DNA from: Microbacterium sp.
Lineage (GTDB): Bacteria; Actinomycetota; Actinomycetes; Actinomycetales; Microbacteriaceae
NCBI RefSeq assembly: GCF_017305435.1
Contig: NZ_JAFKIP010000007.1
Coordinates: forward strand, 248,001 to 312,000
DNA length: 64,000 bases
Direction: 5' to 3'
In this document: piece by piece, positions 31,368 to 41,622 of the stretch
Layout: every line of letters starts with the position of its first letter
How positions within the stretch are numbered: the first letter of the stretch is position 1
Translations under genes and position numbers: made by a program
Notes under the pieces: generated by a model
What the model saw: the letters and a program-made list of their open reading frames with translations, nothing else
Told to the model about the DNA's origin: nothing
Databases searched by the model: none

Positions 31368-32116
31368 GCCTCGTCGCACTCCGCGGCGTCACGAAGCACG
31401 TCCGCCTCCCCGACGACACGCGCCTGGACATCCTCCGCGGCATCGACCTCGAGGTGGGTGGCGGTGACCACGTCGCGATCGTCGGACGCAGCGGATCGGG
31501 GAAGTCGACACTCTTGAACATCCTGGGCATGCTCGACCTCCCCTCGAGCGGGTCGGTCGAGTTCCGGGGGCGTCCGATCGTGCAGGAGTCCGGACGGCGC
31601 ATGCGGCGAGGCGCCCTCGACCGACTGCGCGGGCAGGAGGTCGGCTTCGTCTTCCAGCAGTTCAACCTCCTTCCGGGGCGAACAGCGACCGACAACGTCG
31701 CCATGCCGCTCGGATACGCCACCGGGCGACCGTTCTGGCGCCGTCGCCGCCTCGCGGAAGAGATGCTCGACCGCGTCGGCCTGAGTCATCGTCTGGAGTC
31801 GCCGCCCGAGCAGCTCTCCGGCGGCGAGCAGCAGCGCGTCGCGATCGCGCGCGCGCTCGTCCGTCGACCCGCGCTGATCCTGGCCGACGAGCCGACAGGG
31901 GCGCTCGATGTGGACACGGGCGAGGCGGTGATGGGCCTTCTCGATGAGATCGCATCGGAGACGGAGGCGGCCCTCGTCACGATCACTCACGACCTGCACG
32001 TCGCAGCGCGGGCGCGCCGCCACTATCGCCTCGACATGGGCGTGCTCAGCGAGGTCGACCTCGACGCGGCATCCCGCGGGACCGCCCTCGGCGCCGTCAC
32101 CGGAGCGACGGAGTGA
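31364..32116 (+). CDS. ABC transporter ATP-binding protein, MacB/LolD class
   Basis: A 250-residue nucleotide-binding subunit. Walker A is GRSGSGKST near residue 43, the Q-loop [13 protein letters not shown] near 95, the signature [15 protein letters not shown] near 148 and Walker [13 protein letters not shown] near 170. It starts with GTG overlapping the adaptor stop by 4 bp and in turn overlaps the permease gene by 4 bp, so all three products are made together. The family powers mechanotransmission-type export rather than substrate translocation through the membrane. Confidence 0.93.
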   Translation: MSLVALRGVTKHVRLPDDTRLDILRGIDLEVGGGDHVAIVGRSGSGKSTLLNILGMLDLPSSGSVEFRGRPIVQESGRRMRRGALDRLRGQEVGFVFQQFNLLPGRTATDNVAMPLGYATGRPFWRRRRLAEEMLDRVGLSHRLESPPEQLSGGEQQRVAIARALVRRPALILADEPTGALDVDTGEAVMGLLDEIASETEAALVTITHDLHVAARARRHYRLDMGVLSEVDLDAASRGTALGAVTGATE

Positions 32117-33330
32117 GTGGCTTCGTCGGCGCTCTCAGCGAAGCGTGGGCGGAGCTTCGCCACCACAAGCTGCGCGTCCTGCTGAGCCTGGTGGGGATCG
32201 CCGTCTCCGTCGCGGCGATCGCCGCCGTGCTCGCGCTGGGCGACTACATGCGCCAGAGCCAGGTCGAACAGTCCGACCGGTACGGCGGCCGCGAGGCGAC
32301 GATCTCGGTGTCAGCGGGTCGCCTGGACGGTTCATCGATGGATTGGAAGGCAATGGATGCCGCGGTCCAGGCAGCGGCGTCGCGGTTCGGCATCGCGCAC
32401 GTGACGCGCCGGGCCGACCAGCTGTCGACGACGGCGAGCGCCCAGACCGTCGACTACGTCCGGCCGGTGACGGTGCGTCTCGCCGACCCGGAATACGCCC
32501 TGATCCACCGGACGGAGCTCTTCGCGGGCCGGTGGTTCGACGCGGCCGACGCGCACTGGCTCGCGCCGCCGATCGTCCTCAGCCAGCCGCTGTGGCAGGC
32601 GCTCGGCGCGCCCTCCCTCGGCGCCCACCCGACCGTCGACCTCGTGGGGCCGCTCGCCGGGACCTATCGGGTCGTCGGCGTGACACCGTCGCAGTGGCAG
32701 GGCGACACCGAGAAGGCCATCACGCTCCTGCCCGGCACCTACCTCGCACACACCGAGAATCTCGCCCCCGGCGATTCCCTCACCTGGGAGCTCTGGGTCG
32801 GCCCCGACCACGTCAACGCCATCGGACCCGAGCTCGCCGCACAGCTGCGCGCTGCGGTCGGAACCGACGTGCAGGTGAGCGTCACCCGCTCGGACTGGGC
32901 CACGCGCCCCGAAACTCAGCAGAGCGCCCAGATCTTCGAGCTCACGACAGGACTGATCGCGGGTCTCGTGCTCCTCCTGGGCGGCCTCGGTCTCGTCAAC
33001 ATCCAGCTCGTCGCGATGCGGCAGCGCATCCGCGAGATCGGCGTTCGGCGCAGCTTCGGCGCGACGAGCGCACGGATCTTCACGACGGTCCTGTTCGAGA
33101 ACGTCGTCGCGACGGCCTTCGCGGGCATCGCCGGCATCGCCCTCGCGATCATCGTGCTGCGGATCCTGTTCTCCCTCGACGTGCTGCCTCCGCTGCAAGA
33201 CGTCCCGCCGTTCCCGCTGCGCGCCGCGCTCATCGCGCTCGCCGCGGCCGTCGGGATCGGCGCGATCGCCGGCTTCCTCCCTGCTCTCGCCGCCGTCCGG
33301 GCGAAGGTCATCGACGCGTTGCGCATCTGA
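32113..33330 (+). CDS. ABC transporter permease, MacB/FtsX fold
   Basis: A 405-residue membrane protein with one N-terminal span (about 18-42), a large extracytoplasmic MacB-PCD domain (about 45-270), and three C-terminal spans. The characteristic LVNIQLVAMRQRIREIGVRRSFGATSARI follows the second span (about 294-322, core REIGVRRSFGA). It works with the preceding ATPase and adaptor. GTG start at 32113 with a 4-bp overlap. The cassette interrupts the usual secA-hpf neighbourhood and ends at strong hairpins facing hpf. Confidence 0.92.
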   Translation: MSGFVGALSEAWAELRHHKLRVLLSLVGIAVSVAAIAAVLALGDYMRQSQVEQSDRYGGREATISVSAGRLDGSSMDWKAMDAAVQAAASRFGIAHVTRRADQLSTTASAQTVDYVRPVTVRLADPEYALIHRTELFAGRWFDAADAHWLAPPIVLSQPLWQALGAPSLGAHPTVDLVGPLAGTYRVVGVTPSQWQGDTEKAITLLPGTYLAHTENLAPGDSLTWELWVGPDHVNAIGPELAAQLRAAVGTDVQVSVTRSDWATRPETQQSAQIFELTTGLIAGLVLLLGGLGLVNIQLVAMRQRIREIGVRRSFGATSARIFTTVLFENVVATAFAGIAGIALAIIVLRILFSLDVLPPLQDVPPFPLRAALIALAAAVGIGAIAGFLPALAAVRAKVIDALRI

Positions 33331-33347
33331 GCCACCCGATGCCCGAC

Positions 33348-33407
33348 GCGAGAGGTCGCGACACGCGGTGCATCGTCGATCGGATGCGGCGTGTCGCGGC
33401 CCCTCGC
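33348..33407. terminator. Long imperfect hairpin after the ABC cassette
   Basis: GCGAGAGGTCGCGACACGC (33348-33366) pairs with GCGTGTCGCGGCCCCTCGC (33389-33407), with three mismatches and a 22-nt loop. It follows the permease stop and faces hpf. Confidence 0.55.
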
Positions 33408-33427
33408 GGTGACGCGCCCACACGCGG

Positions 33428-33463
33428 AACGGGGGCCGGATGCCTCGGCATCCAGCCCCCGTT
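33428..33463. terminator. Hairpin built on GGATGCC/GGCATCC between convergent genes
   Basis: AACGGGGGC-C-GGATGCC (33428-33444) pairs with GGCATCC-A-GCCCCCGTT (33447-33463), with one mismatch and a 2-nt centre. It lies 10 bp from the hpf stop, where TTC-TT follows on the + strand. It probably terminates both directions and is closely similar to 39259-39292. Confidence 0.65.
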
Positions 33464-33472
33464 CTTCACAGC

Positions 33473-34141
33473 TCAGGAGGCGAGTTCCTCCTCCGCGGCG
33501 GGCGGCGCGCTCGCGAGGAGCGAGATGACGCCGTAGTCCCAGCCCTTGCGGCGGTAGACGACACTCGGGTGGTCCGTGCGCGCATCGATGAAGAGGAAGA
33601 AGTCGTGCCCGACGAGCTCCATACGGTCGACGGCCTCCTCGACCGTCATCCACTCGGCGTCGAAGTTCTTCGTGCGGATGACGACGGGCGTGTAGTCGTC
33701 GTCGGCGTCGCTCTCGCCGATGATCGGCACCTCACCGGTTGCGACGGCGCGAAGGACATCGACCGACGCGGGCTGCACATCGATGCCGGCGAGCGAGCCG
33801 CTCCCCTTGTCGAGCTTCGCGCCGCGGGGGTGGTTGCGCGCGTCGACGCGCTTGTCCTTCGCGCGGCGCAGCTGTTCGGCGAGCTTGTCGACCGCGAGGT
33901 CGAGTGCGACGAACTTGTCGCCGTCCGTCGCTTCCGCGCGGACGACCGGCCCTTTGCCGGTCACGGTGAGCTCGACCGTCTCGTCCTCGCGACTGCCGTT
34001 GTGGTACGCGCGGTGGGTGACCTTGACATCGAGACGCTGCGCGCGCGGCGCCAGGTTCTCGATGCGGACGGACTTCTCTTCGGCGACGGTGCGGAACCTG
34101 TCCGACACGCTCACACCCACGCCGACGATGCTGGTTTCCAT
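33473..34141 (-). CDS. hpf: Long-form ribosome hibernation promoting factor
   Basis: A 222-residue long HPF: an N-terminal S30AE domain (about 1-100; METSIVGVGVSVSDRFR) that sits in the 30S decoding region, a linker, and a C-terminal dimerisation domain with VVIRTKNFDAEWMTVEEAVDRMEL and HDFFLFIDARTDHPSVVYRRKGWDYGVI (spanning about 160-212; cores MTVEEAVDRMEL and VVYRRKGWDYGVI). It pairs ribosomes into inactive 100S dimers in stationary phase or stress. AAGGAGG stands before ATG 34141. A good promoter overlaps the end of comFC, so hpf can be expressed alone. Confidence 0.95.
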   Translation of the reverse strand: METSIVGVGVSVSDRFRTVAEEKSVRIENLAPRAQRLDVKVTHRAYHNGSREDETVELTVTGKGPVVRAEATDGDKFVALDLAVDKLAEQLRRAKDKRVDARNHPRGAKLDKGSGSLAGIDVQPASVDVLRAVATGEVPIIGESDADDDYTPVVIRTKNFDAEWMTVEEAVDRMELVGHDFFLFIDARTDHPSVVYRRKGWDYGVISLLASAPPAAEEELAS

Positions 34142-34205
34142 CCTTGACCTCCTTGTTCCGGCTCTCCCGGTCAAGGGAGAACCTGAGTTCGCCTTGGTCC
34201 CTCCC

Positions 34206-34234
34206 ACGCTATCGGGGCGCCTCCGAGATGTCAC
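34206..34234 (-). promoter_or_regulatory. hpf promoter, GTGACA-17-TAGCGT
   Basis: On the reverse strand a -35-like GTGACA (34229-34234) and a -10-like TAGCGT (34206-34211) are 17 bp apart. The -35 box overlaps the comFC stop codon. The leader is about 60 nt and holds a CTCCC/GGGAG hairpin and the AAGGAGG site. Confidence 0.55.
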
Positions 34235-34965
34235 CTGCCATTTCCCGTGACTAACGCCTGCGTGTGCTCTGCGCCGGCTGTGGCCGAGCGGCGAGGGGTG
34301 GATGCCACGGTCGCCGCCCCCAGGACATGCGCGCCCGCCGCGGTCAGTGCCCGCGTCGCCTCGCCCAGAGTCGCGCCCGTCGTCACGACGTCGTCGATCA
34401 CGATGACGCGGAGCCCCGCCGCGGCCGGCGTGTGCATCGCCTCCGCGACCCGGGCGCGCATCGCCCCTGCGACGTTATCCGCGCGCTCCGCGCGCCCGAG
34501 CCGGCGCTGATCGGCCGCGCCCGCTCCGACGACCAGGAGCCGTCGGAGCGGGAGGTGCGCACGCCGCGCGATCGTCTCGACGACCCGGTATCCGCGGCGC
34601 CGCATCGCGCCGGGCGAGGTCGGAACCGGCACCAGCACGACCGGGCCCGCGCTCGCCGCGGCGAGCGCGGCCTCGACCGCCGCGCCCAGCGCGGGGGCGA
34701 GCGCGCGCAGCAGCCCCGTTCGGCCGTCCTCCTTCGCCGCCCGCAGGATGCGGGCGGCGACGCCCTCGAACGCGAGCCCGGACGAGACGCGCAGGCCGTC
34801 CGCACTCCGCGTGAGCACGCGGGGCGCAAGCGTGGCCCGACACGCCGCGCACAGCGGCGTGTCGGGCGCGTCGCACCCCGCGCACCAGGTCGGGAAGACG
34901 AGCGAGAGAGCGGCGCTGAGGGAGGCGTGCGCGAGCGACGCGACGTCGGTGGGCGGGGGTGTCAT
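34231..34965 (-). CDS. comFC: ComF-family phosphoribosyltransferase-like protein
   Basis: A 244-residue protein. The N-terminal zinc knuckle has cysteines 28, 31, 39 and 42 (CAGC...CAAC). The PRTase fold has VLVPVPTSPGAMRRRGY near 126 and the PRPP loop VIVIDDVVTTGATL near 205. ComF proteins are needed for DNA uptake in competent bacteria and may have a general DNA-processing role in actinobacteria, where competence is rare. ATG 34965 is the family start. It lies between lpqB and hpf, an order recalled from mycobacteria (Rv3244c-Rv3241c). Confidence 0.9.
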   Translation of the reverse strand: MTPPPTDVASLAHASLSAALSLVFPTWCAGCDAPDTPLCAACRATLAPRVLTRSADGLRVSSGLAFEGVAARILRAAKEDGRTGLLRALAPALGAAVEAALAAASAGPVVLVPVPTSPGAMRRRGYRVVETIARRAHLPLRRLLVVGAGAADQRRLGRAERADNVAGAMRARVAEAMHTPAAAGLRVIVIDDVVTTGATLGEATRALTAAGAHVLGAATVASTPRRSATAGAEHTQALVTGNGR

Positions 34966-35065
34966 CCCGCCATGGTGCACGGCGCGAAGCCGCGCGCAGC
35001 GGGCGCGGGCCGCATCTGTGGAGAGCGATTCTCGCGCCTGTGGAGAGCGGTTCCGTGCGGAGCCG

Positions 35066-36757
35066 TCAGCGGGGCGAGCCCTGCTGCACCGCGAGCACGA
35101 GGATGCCGGACGCCAGCTGCTGCCAGTTCGAGCCGCGCGGGGCGTACAGCTCGCCCGCCGCATCGCGCACCCGGATCCCGCCGGACTGACTGCCCCCCGC
35201 GATCGTGGTCACGTCCGCCACGACGCGCTGCGACGAGGAGGAGAAACCGCCGACCTCCTGCGTGAACAGGCGGGAGTCGCCCTGCAGCGTCGTCGTGAGT
35301 GCGAGGTCGTTCGATCCGGTCCACGCGAGCGCCGTCGACGGGCCCGGGAGGATCGCGAGCACCTTCTTCTCCCCCAGCCCCGTCGGCGCCTGGGCGCGAT
35401 CACGGAGGATCCCCGCGACCCACAGCGCGTAGCGGTCCCCGTCGCGCACGACCGCCGCCAGGCGCGTGCCGTCGCGCGAGACGCGTTGGGCGAGGATCTG
35501 CGAAGCCCCCGGCCACGCCGATGCGATCGAGATCTCCGCGGCATCCGGGCCGAACGCGACGACCGCGCCGGGAGAGGACTGCGGGACCGACCAGACGAAG
35601 CCGGCCGGGTCGATCGACGGCGGCAGGAGCCCGGGTCGCTGATCGACCCGATCCGCACCGTCGGCGTCGACGCGCAGGACGGCCCCGTTCGCGTCGCGCA
35701 CGGCGGCGAGCACGCGGTCGGCATCCACTTCGATGTCGGTCGTCTGGAGCGCGAGGATCGACTTCGACAGCCCCGGGATCTCGACGACCGCGCCGCCCGC
35801 GAGGAACCCGAAGTCGTCGGCCGTCCGCACGAGCGGGTTCGTGTCGGCCCGTGTCTGACGCGGGGTGAGCGCCTCGGCGGTCAGCACCTGACCGTCCACG
35901 AGCATGTCGACCTGATCGATGCGCGCCTGCGTCAGAGAGGCCTCGAGCTGCGTCTGCATCCGATCCAGCGTCGTGCGGTCGAGGCTCCGCGCGCCCTCCT
36001 GCAACGAGACGGCCGCGACCCCCAGTTGCTGCGGCACCGACAGCGTCGCGAGGCGCGCCGCGTCGGTGAACGCCGTCGCGACGGCGCCGGCGAGCCAGGG
36101 GCTCGGCCCGCCGTTGACGAGCTCGGCGGCGATCCGCGTCGCGGCGTACTGCCGGGGGAACCAGCGCTCGTCCGGGACGAGGTAGGTCCACGTGGGGTCG
36201 AAGAACTGCAGCGAGTACGACCCGAAGACCGTGACGAACCGGTTGCGGTCGAGGATGATCCCCTGCGGAGCCTCCGTGATCCGCCATTGTCCGTCGGCCT
36301 GCTGGGCGAGGGTGAAGGTGAGCTCGAGCCCGGTGCTGTCACCCGTCGCCGACATCTCGCCCGTCGCATCGACGTAGGCGGACGGCGTGATGGAGAGGAC
36401 GAACTCGTTCGCGGAGGTCTGCGTGAGAGTACGCTCGCCCGGGTCGTACACCGTCACACCTTCGCGCGGGTCCCATTCGGAGGAGAACTCCGGCGCGAGA
36501 TACAGGTGCGCCGTGGCCCAGTTGTCGCGCGGACCCGAACCCGCCGCGATGAAGCCCTCGACGATCTGCTGCGGCGTGGCATCCTTCGCGGGAGCGTCCG
36601 GGAGGAAGACGAGGTCACCCGCGGACGCGTCGTCGGCGATGGGCTGCCCGGCGTTGACGGGCCCCGACGTCGGCAGGGCACCGCACGCGGCGAGGGTCAC
36701 CACGAGCGCGGCGGCGGCGAGCGCGGCGAGGGCGCCGCGGATGTCGACACGGATCAT
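35066..36757 (-). CDS. lpqB: LpqB lipoprotein, accessory to the MtrAB system
   Basis: A 563-residue exported lipoprotein. A signal peptide with lipobox TLAAC gives lipidated Cys25. A GerMN domain follows (about 190-300) and a C-terminal beta-propeller-like region (about 320-560, with repeated blocks such as SRDGTRLAAVVRDGDRYALWV, core RLAAVVRDGDRYALW). LpqB acts at the outer face of the membrane and modulates the MtrB sensor. Its ATG overlaps the mtrB stop by 4 bp, so it is the third cistron of mtrA-mtrB-lpqB. Confidence 0.95.
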   Translation of the reverse strand: MIRVDIRGALAALAAAALVVTLAACGALPTSGPVNAGQPIADDASAGDLVFLPDAPAKDATPQQIVEGFIAAGSGPRDNWATAHLYLAPEFSSEWDPREGVTVYDPGERTLTQTSANEFVLSITPSAYVDATGEMSATGDSTGLELTFTLAQQADGQWRITEAPQGIILDRNRFVTVFGSYSLQFFDPTWTYLVPDERWFPRQYAATRIAAELVNGGPSPWLAGAVATAFTDAARLATLSVPQQLGVAAVSLQEGARSLDRTTLDRMQTQLEASLTQARIDQVDMLVDGQVLTAEALTPRQTRADTNPLVRTADDFGFLAGGAVVEIPGLSKSILALQTTDIEVDADRVLAAVRDANGAVLRVDADGADRVDQRPGLLPPSIDPAGFVWSVPQSSPGAVVAFGPDAAEISIASAWPGASQILAQRVSRDGTRLAAVVRDGDRYALWVAGILRDRAQAPTGLGEKKVLAILPGPSTALAWTGSNDLALTTTLQGDSRLFTQEVGGFSSSSQRVVADVTTIAGGSQSGGIRVRDAAGELYAPRGSNWQQLASGILVLAVQQGSPR

Positions 36758-38457
36758 GATCCCCCCTTCGCCGACGCGGTCGCCGGCGGCGTCGCGGTCG
36801 GCACGGTGATCGGCTGGGTGAGCCCGAGGTCGCCCATCGGCGCACCGTCGTCCCCCGGATCGACGGGAATGGGGGATGCCGCGCCGACCGGCTGCCCGTG
36901 CCGCGGCAGCGTCAGCACGAAGTTCGTGCCGCGACCGGGCTCGGACCACACCGCGAGCGTGCCGCCGTGCAGCCGCGCATCGCCGAGCGCGATCGAGAGC
37001 CCGAGGCCCGTCCCCCCGATCGTACGCTTGCGCGACGGATCGGCCCGCCAGAACCTGTCGAAGACCCGCGCGCTGTCCTCCGTCGTCATGCCGAGCCCGA
37101 AATCACGGACGCCGAGCGCGACGGCGTTCTGGTCGCTGTCCACCGAGACGACGATGGGGCGCCCTTCACCGTGTTCGATCGCATTGCCGAGGAGGTTGCG
37201 GACGATGCGGCGCACGCGGCGCGGATCCATGTCGACCGGGGAATACCCGCCCGGGGCGACGAGGCGCACATCCGTCCCGTGCTGATCGGCGAGCTGCTGC
37301 ATCGATGCGATGACGTCCTCGGCGAGGTGCGCGAGGCTCGTCGGCTCGTTCTCCAGTTGCACCGAGCCCGCGTCGTAGCGGCTGATCTCGAGGAGGTCGG
37401 TCAGGAGCACTTCGAACCGCTGCACTTGAGCGTGCAGGAGCTCCGCCGCGCGCGCGGTGGTCGGATCGAACTGCTCCCGCTGGTCGTTCAGCATGTCGCT
37501 CGCCAGGCGGATCGTCGTCAGGGGCGTCCTCAGCTCGTGCGAGACGTCGGAGACGAAGCGCTGCTGGACGAGCGACAGCTCGGCCAGCTCCTTGATCTGC
37601 GACTCGATCGAGTCGGCCATGGCGTTGAAGGAGCGTCCGAGGGTCGCGAACTCGTCGTCGCCGCGCACGGGCAGGCGGACGCCCAGATCCCCGCCCGCGA
37701 GCGTCGCACTCGTCTCGGCCGCCTGCGCGATCGGCACGGTGATGGTCCGCAGCACGAACCAGGAGATCGCGCCGATCAGCAGGATCAGCGCCGCGCCGAC
37801 GAGCCACAGAGTCACCTGGACGAAGCGCAGGGTCGCCGCCTCCGGCGCGAGATCGTAGGCGAAGTAGAACTCGTACGCCCCCGCCTCGGGCGGGAAGACG
37901 AGCTGCTGACCGATGACGATGCCCGGTGTGACGCCGTCCTCCGTCGGCAGCGCGATCGACTGCCACCAGCGCTGGTCCGCGTCGCGCTGCACCATGCTGC
38001 GCATCCCGGGTGTGATCATGTCGGCCTCGAGGCCGCCCTTGTTGAAGTCCTGCGGCGCGAGGGCGGACGGCTCGTTCGACACCCGGTAGGCGGCGATCAT
38101 GTCCGTGCCGGACTGGCGCGTCAGCGATTGGAGCACGGCCGACATCAGCGCCTCCAGACCCGCGGAGTCGCCGTCGACCTGCGCGGCGTTCAGCGTGTCC
38201 TGCGCCGTCTCGGTCGCCCGCCCCACCGCCGCCTGCACCTGGTTCATGCGCGACTCGAACAGATCGTTCTGGATCGCGAGGGCCATCGTGACGAATCCGC
38301 CGATGATGGCGATGGCCGTCAGCCCCAGGGTGATCACGAGGGTGCGGAAGCGCAGCGACCTGCGCCACAGCTGCGTGGCGCGCTGGGGCCACGAGCGCCA
38401 ATCCCGCCATCCTGCCGAGACCGGTACGGCCGTCGCGGCCGTCGCGGTCGACGTCAC
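36754..38457 (-). CDS. mtrB: Sensor histidine kinase MtrB
   Basis: A 567-residue membrane kinase: span 1 at about 38-62, an extracytoplasmic sensor at about 63-210, span 2 at about 212-236, a HAMP domain, HisKA with VSDVSHELRTPLTTI and phospho-acceptor His307, then HATPase_c with NLLGNAIEHGEG, RDFGLGM and GGTGLGLSIA. It phosphorylates MtrA and couples envelope state and division to gene expression. The start is GTG 38457, 10 bp after mtrA. A Pro/Thr-rich cytosolic tail follows the kinase core. Confidence 0.96.
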   Translation of the reverse strand: MTSTATAATAVPVSAGWRDWRSWPQRATQLWRRSLRFRTLVITLGLTAIAIIGGFVTMALAIQNDLFESRMNQVQAAVGRATETAQDTLNAAQVDGDSAGLEALMSAVLQSLTRQSGTDMIAAYRVSNEPSALAPQDFNKGGLEADMITPGMRSMVQRDADQRWWQSIALPTEDGVTPGIVIGQQLVFPPEAGAYEFYFAYDLAPEAATLRFVQVTLWLVGAALILLIGAISWFVLRTITVPIAQAAETSATLAGGDLGVRLPVRGDDEFATLGRSFNAMADSIESQIKELAELSLVQQRFVSDVSHELRTPLTTIRLASDMLNDQREQFDPTTARAAELLHAQVQRFEVLLTDLLEISRYDAGSVQLENEPTSLAHLAEDVIASMQQLADQHGTDVRLVAPGGYSPVDMDPRRVRRIVRNLLGNAIEHGEGRPIVVSVDSDQNAVALGVRDFGLGMTTEDSARVFDRFWRADPSRKRTIGGTGLGLSIALGDARLHGGTLAVWSEPGRGTNFVLTLPRHGQPVGAASPIPVDPGDDGAPMGDLGLTQPITVPTATPPATASAKGGS

Positions 38458-38467
38458 GATGCGCGCC

Positions 38468-39148
38468 TCAGACCACCGCGCCGGCGCGGTAGCCGACGCC
38501 TCGGACGGTCGTGACGATCTTCGGGTTGTCGGGGTCGATCTCGACCTTGGCGCGCAGCCGCTGCACGTGGACGTTCACGAGGCGCGTGTCCGCCTTGTAG
38601 TGGTACCCCCACACCTGCTCGAGCAGCATCTCGCGCGAGAACACCTGCTGCGGCTTGGATGCCAGTGCCACGAGCAGCTCGAACTCGAGCGGCGTCAGCG
38701 CGATCGCCGCATCCCCGCGGCGCACCTCGTGCGCAGCGACATCCACGACGACGTCGCCGACCCGCAGCGTCTCGCTCTCCGTCGCCGCACCCGGGCGCAG
38801 GCGCGTGCGGATGCGCGCGACGAGCTCCTTCGGATTGAACGGCTTGACGATGTAGTCGTCGGCCCCCGACTCGAGTCCGCGGACGACATCCGCGGTGTCC
38901 GTCCGGGCCGTCAGCATGATGATCGGCACGCCCGACTCGGCGCGGATGCGCGTGCAGATCTCGATGCCGTCCATGCCCGGCAGCATGAGGTCGAGGAGCA
39001 CGAGATCGGGCCTCTCCGTCCGCCAGGCGTCGACGGCGACGGCACCGTCGGCGCAGAACACCGGCTCGAACCCTTCGGTCCGCAGCACGATGCCGATCAT
39101 CTCAGCGAGCGCGGTGTCATCGTCGACGACCAGGATGCGAGAGGTCAT
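38468..39148 (-). CDS. mtrA: Response regulator MtrA
   Basis: A 226-residue OmpR-family regulator. The receiver has the acidic pair in VVDDD, phospho-Asp53 in LLDLMLPGMDG and Lys102 in VKPF. The winged-helix domain ends VNVHVQRLRAKVEIDPDNP and VRGVGYRAG. It is the conserved, often essential actinobacterial regulator of cell-wall and division genes. AAGGAC lies 13 nt before ATG 39148. No clear -35/-10 pair was found in the leader, which contains GATACTGTAGAC. It is first of the mtrA-mtrB-lpqB operon. Confidence 0.97.
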   Translation of the reverse strand: MTSRILVVDDDTALAEMIGIVLRTEGFEPVFCADGAVAVDAWRTERPDLVLLDLMLPGMDGIEICTRIRAESGVPIIMLTARTDTADVVRGLESGADDYIVKPFNPKELVARIRTRLRPGAATESETLRVGDVVVDVAAHEVRRGDAAIALTPLEFELLVALASKPQQVFSREMLLEQVWGYHYKADTRLVNVHVQRLRAKVEIDPDNPKIVTTVRGVGYRAGAVV

Positions 39149-39258
39149 AGGGGCGGTTACGTCCTTCGAAAGACCGGGGTAGCCGGATCGGGACCGGGTG
39201 CCGGGCGCCCGTGCGGGCGCAGGTCTACAGTATCGGACGCTCCTGAGACTGCACTGGT

Positions 39259-39292
39259 GAACGGGGCGGATGCCGTGGCATCCGCCCCGTTC
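39259..39292 (-). terminator. Perfect 16-bp hairpin after the aquaporin gene
   Basis: GAACGGGGCGGATGCC (39259-39274) and its reverse complement (39277-39292) are separated by GT. It sits 10 bp past the aquaporin stop and separates that gene from mtrA. The GGATGCC/GGCATCC core is shared with 33428-33463. Confidence 0.7.
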
Positions 39293-39301
39293 GCGACCGC
39301 A

Positions 39302-39949
39302 TCAGCCCTCGAGGGCCGGCAGCCGGTCGTCGCTGTTGAGCGCGCGGAACACAAGCGCGGCCAGGGCGCCGCCCACGAGCGGGGCGAGCAGGTACAGCCA
39401 GTAGGCGGCGAAGTCGAACGCACCCGTGATGGAGAGGCCGAGCGCGACGGCCGGGTTGAACCCGCCACCGGAGACGCCGCCCACCGCGACGGCGCCGACG
39501 AACACCGTCGAGCCGATCGCGAGCCCGTAGAAGGAGTTGTTGACGTTGCCCTTGCTCGTCGCGACGTTGAGCACGACGTAGACGAGGACGAACGTCCAGA
39601 ACGCCTCGACGAGGAAGGCGGGGCCGACCTCGATCGCCACCGGCGCGTCCGCGGCCGGCCACAGCACGAAGCTCAGGAGCGCGGCGAGCGCACCGGCGAC
39701 GAGCTGCACGACGACGTACGTCGCGAAGGTGACGGCGGAGATCGCGCCGCGGATCCAGGCGCCGAGCGAGACGGCGGGGTTCAGGTGCGCACCGGAGATG
39801 TGCCCGGTGGCGAAGACCATCACCATCAGGGCGAAGCCGATGGCGAGCGGGGTCAGGGCGCTGCCGCTGTTCACGGCACCGATGATCGCGAAGACGAAGA
39901 TGAATGTGCCGACGAACTCGGCGAGCGCGTTGCGCAGGATTCCGTTCAT
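39302..39949 (-). CDS. Aquaporin-family (MIP) channel with an altered selectivity motif
   Basis: A 215-residue channel with six spans and two half-helices. The first NPA (57-59) is in GAHLNPAVSLG and the second (165-167) in GGGFNPAVALG. Orthodox aquaporins and glyceroporins carry NPAR at the second site, where the arginine lines the selectivity filter; here it is Val. The pore may thus pass something other than plain water. GAGGAG precedes ATG 39949. It lies between ahcY and mtrA, where mycobacteria, as I recall, have tmk. No glycerol genes are adjacent. Confidence 0.88.
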   Translation of the reverse strand: MNGILRNALAEFVGTFIFVFAIIGAVNSGSALTPLAIGFALMVMVFATGHISGAHLNPAVSLGAWIRGAISAVTFATYVVVQLVAGALAALLSFVLWPAADAPVAIEVGPAFLVEAFWTFVLVYVVLNVATSKGNVNNSFYGLAIGSTVFVGAVAVGGVSGGGFNPAVALGLSITGAFDFAAYWLYLLAPLVGGALAALVFRALNSDDRLPALEG

Positions 39950-39970
39950 GGATGTGCTCTCCTCAGAATG

Positions 39971-40019
39971 GGCCGGATCCTCCCGGCCTTCGAGACCCTA
40001 CTGCACGTTCAGGGTTCTC
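39971..40019 (-). terminator. Two hairpins in the ahcY-aquaporin gap
   Basis: GAGACCCT (39992-39999) pairs with AGGGTTCTC (40011-40019) with one bulge. GGCCGG (39971-39976) pairs with CCGGCC (39983-39988). They follow the ahcY stop and precede the aquaporin ribosome site, so either termination or leader control is possible. Confidence 0.4.
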
Positions 40020-40085
40020 ACAGGAAGATGACGAGGCGCGTCGGCGAACTCGCCGCGGCGCGACGCCCGGACAGCCGCGATCGCG

Positions 40086-41561
<1,476 letters not shown>

Positions 41562-41567
41562 CCCGCC

Positions 41568-41573
41568 ATTGTC
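41568..41573 (-). promoter_or_regulatory. Possible -10 box GACAAT of ahcY
   Basis: Reverse-strand GACAAT ends 6 nt before the ahcY ATG. GGCGGG in the gap could also serve as a weak ribosome site. Confidence 0.35.
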
Positions 41574-41622
41574 GCATCTCCGCCCGAGCTCGACACCGGC
41601 CGCGACACGCGGCGGCGGGGCG

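Noticed and set aside
41562-41622. SAH riboswitch upstream of ahcY
   Set aside because: The gap is about 61 bp, the conserved riboswitch core was not found, and a -10-like box lies 6 nt from the start codon.
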